Shown: piece by piece, positions 60,187-64,000 of the stretch
Position numbering within the stretch: the first letter of the stretch is position 1
Layout: the number at the start of each line of letters is the position of its first letter
Assembly: GCA_964594075.1 (NCBI GenBank)
Contig: CAZQKW010000002.1
Location: 62,001 to 126,000 of the forward strand
Source of the DNA: CAZQKW01 sp964594075
GTDB taxonomy: Bacteria > Desulfobacterota > WTBG01 > CAIYCZ01
Direction of reading: 5' to 3'
DNA: 64,000 nucleotides
Notes under the pieces: generated by a model
What the model saw: the letters and a program-made list of their open reading frames with translations, nothing else
Told to the model about the DNA's origin: nothing
Database searches by the model: none
Made by a program: the position numbers and the translations under genes

Positions 60187-62922
60187 TCATGTCGGTATAA
60201 TCACCGGCTCCCGTAAAATAAGCTGCAATGCGTCGCGCGCCTTTCCTGCCAGCCCTGGATGCGTTTCTTCAAGCGAAATAATCTGCCGCAGATTGTCAGC
60301 AGTGCGGAACACCAGCATTGCCATATCGCCTTCATCAACTGCGGTGAGTTGCAGCACTTCCTCCCAGGATTTGCCGCAGGCCCATGCATACAAGGCTGCA
60401 GCCGGCCAGAATTGCACGATAGGAACTTCAAATCCGTATTTTTTTTTCAAGGCGATTAAATCCTCAAGCGCCCGTTTCATACGCGCAAACGCTGCGGCAA
60501 GCGACGATCGGTCCCATGCCACAGAATCGTCAATATCTAAATCCCTGAACTTGTCATTGACGAACGGCGCGATAATGCCGCACAACAATTCGGGTTTGAG
60601 ATCATTTAATATGCCCTTACGTATGAGTTCTGCAATCAGCAGCGGCTGGTCAAGGCGAAGCTGCGCGGCCCACCGGCCGTCAGTAGTTAAAGTGCCTGCA
60701 TCGGTAGCAAAGCCATTCAATACAAGAAAGTTCAGGTGTCTTGCAAATTCCTTCCACAAAGCAGTGCGCGCTTCTTCCAGCGCTTCGGTTGCCTCGCGCA
60801 CTTTATCAACCATCTTAATAAAATGGTTTTTTTTGCCTTCGTGGCACAACGCAAAATGAGAACATCCTTTGCAGGGCAATTCCCTGAGCTCTTTGTCAAG
60901 CGTTTTAATCTCTTCGCTGAGCGCCGCAAATTTCTGCTCATGTTCTTTTTCTATGTGTCGGGGATACAGGAGCGGAGAATACTGTTCCGCGTCAATGCCT
61001 TTGCGAATTTCAGCCCATTCTTCAACTCCCAAATTATCCGGAAGCAACAGCGCGCCATTGAGAACATGCTTTATCCTCGACAACGGCATTTTTACCGGCC
61101 TGATGTCAGCGGCTCTGGTTTTAATAGAACCCTTGATTTTCAAACACTCACAAAACATAACGCCATTTTCCATTTTGATGCCAAGCGAACAATACAGTCT
61201 TCCCTTGGTGTCCGAAAACAACTTTCCGCGGAACAGGTGCTGCTCCTTAAAGAGTTCCTCAGCAAACAGCCGGCGCCTGCGTTCAAGACGGCCAAGAAGC
61301 TGATACCCGTCTCTGCGCTTTTTTACGCGGAACAGAATTTCATCATGAGTGGTACAGCGACATCCGGACATTTTTTCCAAGAGCCGTTGCATTAGTTCCT
61401 CGCGTCGCTCCTCGAGCGAACGCAGTTGCTCAATGTTTTGAAATGTTGCAAAAGACTGGGCAAGCAGTTCGCGAACCTCAGAGGGTGAATGGCTCAGCAA
61501 TAAATTAAGAGTCATGGAAAAATTAATTTTTATTTGGCTTTTGATCGGTTCGGGATGGGAATCAAGCAGCGCGTCAATAAGATGCGGATTTTGGAAAGGT
61601 CCGTGCACCACCAGTGCAAAACCGATTTTATCCTTTCCTCTGCGCCCTGCCCTGCCCACCGCCTGGTGCAATTCCAGTGCGGTTAAATCAACAAATTCTT
61701 TGCCATTAAAGCGGTCACTTTGCACCAGTACAACGGTGCGCGCAGGAAAATTAACGCCTGCCGCAACCGTTGAAGTTGAAAAAATAGCATCCAAATGGCC
61801 TTCGTTCATGAGTTTTTCGATGACGATTTTCCAGTGCAGAATCTGACCGCCGTGATGTGCGCCAACGCCATGATTAACCAGCCAGTTTAATTGCGGGTGG
61901 CTTGTCAAAAACGGATACTCTGCCAGTAATTCGGTTACCCTGCGTTCAAGCGCCCGGCGTCGCTTTTCGCGTAGTGCCCGATGGCTGCAGGTGTACAATG
62001 CACTGTTACAGTCATCACGGGATTTGAGAAAAAAAATTGCCGGCAAAAAATTGAATTCCTCCATCGCATCAAGTATCCTGCCATACGGAAGCCGACCGGA
62101 AGAGCGTCTGAATTTATTCTCCTGAGAGTGGATGAGAAAATCTCTGATTTTTGGAGAAATACCGTCAAAACCTGACAGGGGAACAATCTCACCATTAGGA
62201 AACAGATAAAGAGGATAAATGGGCACTGGACGTTTTTCGTGGTGCACTACCTGACAGTCAGTCTTTCTGATCGCAGAAAGCCACTGGGCAATTTCCTTAT
62301 CATTCTGGATTGTTGCAGAAAGAAGGAGCAGGCGCACGCGACTCGGCAAGTAAATCATGACTTCTTCCCACACCACACCCCGATCAATGTCGCCGAGATA
62401 ATGCGCTTCGTCCATTACCACGAGGTCAGCCGGAAAATTCTCGCCCACATGCATGGAATCGTATAAATGGTTACGAAGAATTTCTGTCGTTCCTACGATT
62501 ACCGGTGCATCCGTATTTTCCTTTCTGTCTCCGGTTAAAATTCCGACCTGTTCACAGCCAAATTCTTCGCAAAATTCCTGATATTTAGAATTTGAAAGCG
62601 CCTTCAATGGAGACGCGTACCAGGAGCGCTTGCCATAGCCCAGCATTTCCTTTATTGCCTGAGCTGCAATCCAGGTCTTACCGCTTCCCGTCGGTGCGCT
62701 CACGATAACGTCCGAGTTTTTAATTTTTTCAAGTGCTTCAATCTGAAAATTATCCGGGACAAAAACGGTTTTTTCGGGAACACCGATGCCTTCAAGAAAT
62801 TTTCTTAACTTTCGATCCACGCGTGGGTTAAAATGTGCGCCGTACAGAACCGGGGCATAATCGCTACTCGCTTTGCGACGCCGCTGAGTGGATCGTTTAT
62901 TTGTGTTAATGTTATTTGTCAT
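60187..62922 (-). CDS. Ski2-like DEAD/DEAH-box RNA helicase
   Basis: A 911-residue helicase. Motif I SAPTGSGKTW near 80, DEAH box MDEAHYLGD near 170, SAT motif LLLSATIQ near 202, and motif VI HQAVGRAGRRGKD near 425 are present. The QFQIEALE-type Q-motif precedes. The long C-terminal part contains a Cys-rich CKGCSHFALCHEGKK and a C-terminal DSHCT-like helical region (PFVNDKFRDLDI). Related to Ski2/Mtr4 and to bacterial Ski2-like proteins, presumably unwinding RNA for decay or ribosome-related work. Confidence 0.9.
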   Translation of the reverse strand: MTNNINTNKRSTQRRRKASSDYAPVLYGAHFNPRVDRKLRKFLEGIGVPEKTVFVPDNFQIEALEKIKNSDVIVSAPTGSGKTWIAAQAIKEMLGYGKRSWYASPLKALSNSKYQEFCEEFGCEQVGILTGDRKENTDAPVIVGTTEILRNHLYDSMHVGENFPADLVVMDEAHYLGDIDRGVVWEEVMIYLPSRVRLLLLSATIQNDKEIAQWLSAIRKTDCQVVHHEKRPVPIYPLYLFPNGEIVPLSGFDGISPKIRDFLIHSQENKFRRSSGRLPYGRILDAMEEFNFLPAIFFLKSRDDCNSALYTCSHRALREKRRRALERRVTELLAEYPFLTSHPQLNWLVNHGVGAHHGGQILHWKIVIEKLMNEGHLDAIFSTSTVAAGVNFPARTVVLVQSDRFNGKEFVDLTALELHQAVGRAGRRGKDKIGFALVVHGPFQNPHLIDALLDSHPEPIKSQIKINFSMTLNLLLSHSPSEVRELLAQSFATFQNIEQLRSLEERREELMQRLLEKMSGCRCTTHDEILFRVKKRRDGYQLLGRLERRRRLFAEELFKEQHLFRGKLFSDTKGRLYCSLGIKMENGVMFCECLKIKGSIKTRAADIRPVKMPLSRIKHVLNGALLLPDNLGVEEWAEIRKGIDAEQYSPLLYPRHIEKEHEQKFAALSEEIKTLDKELRELPCKGCSHFALCHEGKKNHFIKMVDKVREATEALEEARTALWKEFARHLNFLVLNGFATDAGTLTTDGRWAAQLRLDQPLLIAELIRKGILNDLKPELLCGIIAPFVNDKFRDLDIDDSVAWDRSSLAAAFARMKRALEDLIALKKKYGFEVPIVQFWPAAALYAWACGKSWEEVLQLTAVDEGDMAMLVFRTADNLRQIISLEETHPGLAGKARDALQLILREPVIIPT

Positions 62923-63517
62923 ATTATACTTATAAATATATGTAAATTAATCTTATTATATAAACATTTTTTATTATTATCAAACAGCTTCTCACAACTC
63001 GTTGCCAAAGGCTTTTAACTATTAATTATAGCTAATTTCTGTCCAACATCCGGCAATTACCATTTTGTTGTATCATAATTTCTAAAAACGGCAGTGCTTC
63101 GTCATTCAGCTCTGCAGGAATCCTCCTAAGAAACGTCTTTCTTTTATGAGCACTGTACGCTGAGACTGCGCGTCCCGCGCAGCGACGTTCTTGCGCGGTC
63201 AGTGCGCGGGCGACAACGGTGCCTAATGCAATCGTTTCTCTTGAGCGTTTACGCAACGTGTTTCGTTCATTGAACAACCACGAAGCGCAGCACCGGGGTC
63301 ATATGCACGCAATGAGCATACTATGATTATTGTACCGGAGGTTGTGAAGCTTCTCGCCTCCAAGGCGGGGCTTCCCGGAGCTTAATTATCCGTTTCCGAT
63401 ACATGCCTCTTGACCCCGCTTACAATGCAGGGCGTGCGCAGCATGAAACCGGTCATCGCGAGTCCCGAAGAGCGGGACATGGCGATTCGTATTTTGGACA
63501 ACATTGATCCTTACTAA
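62923..63517. other. 595-bp spacer with repeat copy C
   Basis: No firm gene. An 81-codon minus-strand ORF at 63032-63277 (MFNERNTLRKRSRETIALG...) matches nothing recognised and lacks a clear ribosome-binding site; it was not called. Repeat copy C is at 63344-63454. The left 100 bp upstream of the helicase gene is A/T-rich and may hold its promoter. Confidence 0.55.
63344..63454 (-). repeat. two-hairpin ~110-nt repeat, copy C
   Basis: The reverse complement of this stretch aligns along its whole length with copy A (3111-3221). The central AAGCGGGGTCAAGAGGCAT block and the GAAGCCCCGCCTTGGAGG hairpin half are identical to copy A. The first hairpin arm has changed (GCCCTGCATT / AAGCGGGG), weakening that stem. 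It lies just upstream of a gene fragment start region, 60 bp from the HdrB-like gene end. Confidence 0.85.
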
Positions 63518-64000
63518 TTATCTCATTAATAATGGCCTGGGGTCAATAAGATGTTTAGAGAATTGCAGGTCCTGGTAGGAATATCCCTGAGACATGAGAA
63601 TAAGTTGGCTTAAATAGATTATGGGCAGATTAAAACTATCTTGGTATTTTTTCTGAATTTCCAACTGCCGCATGTCAAGATTTGACTGGCAGAGAGGACA
63701 AGCTACCACAATACATTCTGCACCACAGAGCTTCGCGGCAGATAGAATCTCTCTCACCAGACGAATGACAATATCTTTTTTAGAAATAGCAAAGCTTGCT
63801 CCGCAGCATTCCGTGGTATGAGACCAGCGCAGAGGCACTGCACCTGTCGCCGCAGTGATTTCATCCATCATCGTCGGCATCTCTTTATCTTCAAATGCGA
63901 TACCGGGAAAGCGTGTCAGACAACCATAATATGAAACTGTTTTAATACCTTCCAGCGGTTTGGTCACCTGCGCTTTAATGGCCTCAACGCCAACTTCTTG
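63518..64000 (-). CDS. HdrB-like heterodisulfide reductase subunit (C-terminal part; 5' end outside window)
   Basis: At least 160 codons, open to the right edge. It carries the second CCG domain of HdrB: VSYYGCLTRFPGIAF near the start of the segment, then HTTECCGASFAISKKDI, and VACPLCQSNLDMRQ. HdrB binds a non-cubane 4Fe-4S cluster and reduces disulfides. In bacteria such subunits take part in electron bifurcation or Hdr-like complexes. The rest of the complex must lie to the right of this window. Confidence 0.88.
   Translation of the reverse strand, partial: QEVGVEAIKAQVTKPLEGIKTVSYYGCLTRFPGIAFEDKEMPTMMDEITAATGAVPLRWSHTTECCGASFAISKKDIVIRLVREILSAAKLCGAECIVVACPLCQSNLDMRQLEIQKKYQDSFNLPIIYLSQLILMSQGYSYQDLQFSKHLIDPRPLLMR

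Noticed and set aside
60736..61395. A 219-codon plus-strand ORF
   Set aside because: It lies wholly antisense to the Ski2-like helicase gene and has shadow-like composition.
63032..63277. An 81-codon minus-strand ORF with an Arg-rich product
   Set aside because: No family match, no ribosome-binding site and a position next to a repeat; could be real but cannot be supported.

Overview
This is chromosomal DNA from what looks like a strictly anaerobic Gram-negative bacterium of moderate G+C content (mid-40s percent by eye). The housekeeping order fabG-acpP-fabF-rpiB-dCMP deaminase-nrdR-ribD-ribE-ribBA-ribH-nusB is familiar from deltaproteobacteria (Desulfobacterota) and some neighbouring phyla. 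A tungsten-type aldehyde:ferredoxin oxidoreductase, 2-oxoacid:ferredoxin oxidoreductase, Hdr-type CCG proteins, many ferredoxin-like proteins and an exported superoxide-reductase-like protein point to anaerobic life. RAYT transposase remnants and a Thr/Ser/Val/Pro-rich surface protein also fit that group. The phylum is an inference. No rRNA, tRNA or CRISPR array was seen.

Layout. 1-9.3 kb (+ strand) holds fatty-acid elongation, nucleotide and riboflavin genes, nusB, a YjbQ protein and a TatD nuclease. 9.4-15.1 kb (- strand) holds a Nit1C-like set (radical SAM MSMEG_0568 type, GNAT, sll0787-type AIR synthase) behind a nitrate/sulfonate-type ABC transporter. The nitrilase that defines classical Nit1C is absent. 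15.1-32.9 kb is a catabolic or electron-transfer island: a membrane cytochrome b plus HdrD/GlcF-like pair, a BPL_N amidotransferase-like protein, four GGR-type flavoproteins, two FAD_binding_4 oxidases, a tungsten AOR, an SDR, a ferredoxin and a TetR regulator. A UbiD decarboxylase sits on the opposite strand. 33-36.3 kb is a scarred region: a two-hairpin repeat, three fragments of RAYT transposases, and a BspA-type leucine-rich-repeat surface protein with recent internal duplications. 36.3-41.1 kb is a second compact operon: DUF2284 protein, amidohydrolase, HemF-like protein, hypothetical, small ferredoxin and a fifth GGR-type flavoprotein.

41.5-45.2 kb holds a cold-shock gene with a sequestered ribosome-binding site, a ferritin-like protein, two small Cys-rich proteins, a thioredoxin-fold exported protein, a SOUL protein and a membrane protein. 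45.3-56.3 kb (- strand) is a long run korA-korB-fumC-PPOx-phosphotransferase-LolD-FtsX-AttH. 56.4-63 kb holds a 55-residue membrane protein, the exported SOR-like protein, MidA, CstA and a Ski2-like helicase. The window ends inside an HdrB-like gene.

Most notable: five paralogous flavoproteins sharing one C-terminal extension, spread over two ferredoxin-containing operons with AOR, UbiD, glycolate-oxidase-like enzymes and an Hdr/cytochrome b module. This resembles an undescribed anaerobic pathway for an aromatic or other unsaturated carboxylic or aldehyde substrate. The substrate cannot be read from the sequence. A ~110-nt two-hairpin repeat occurs three times (near 3.1, 33.0 and 63.4 kb).
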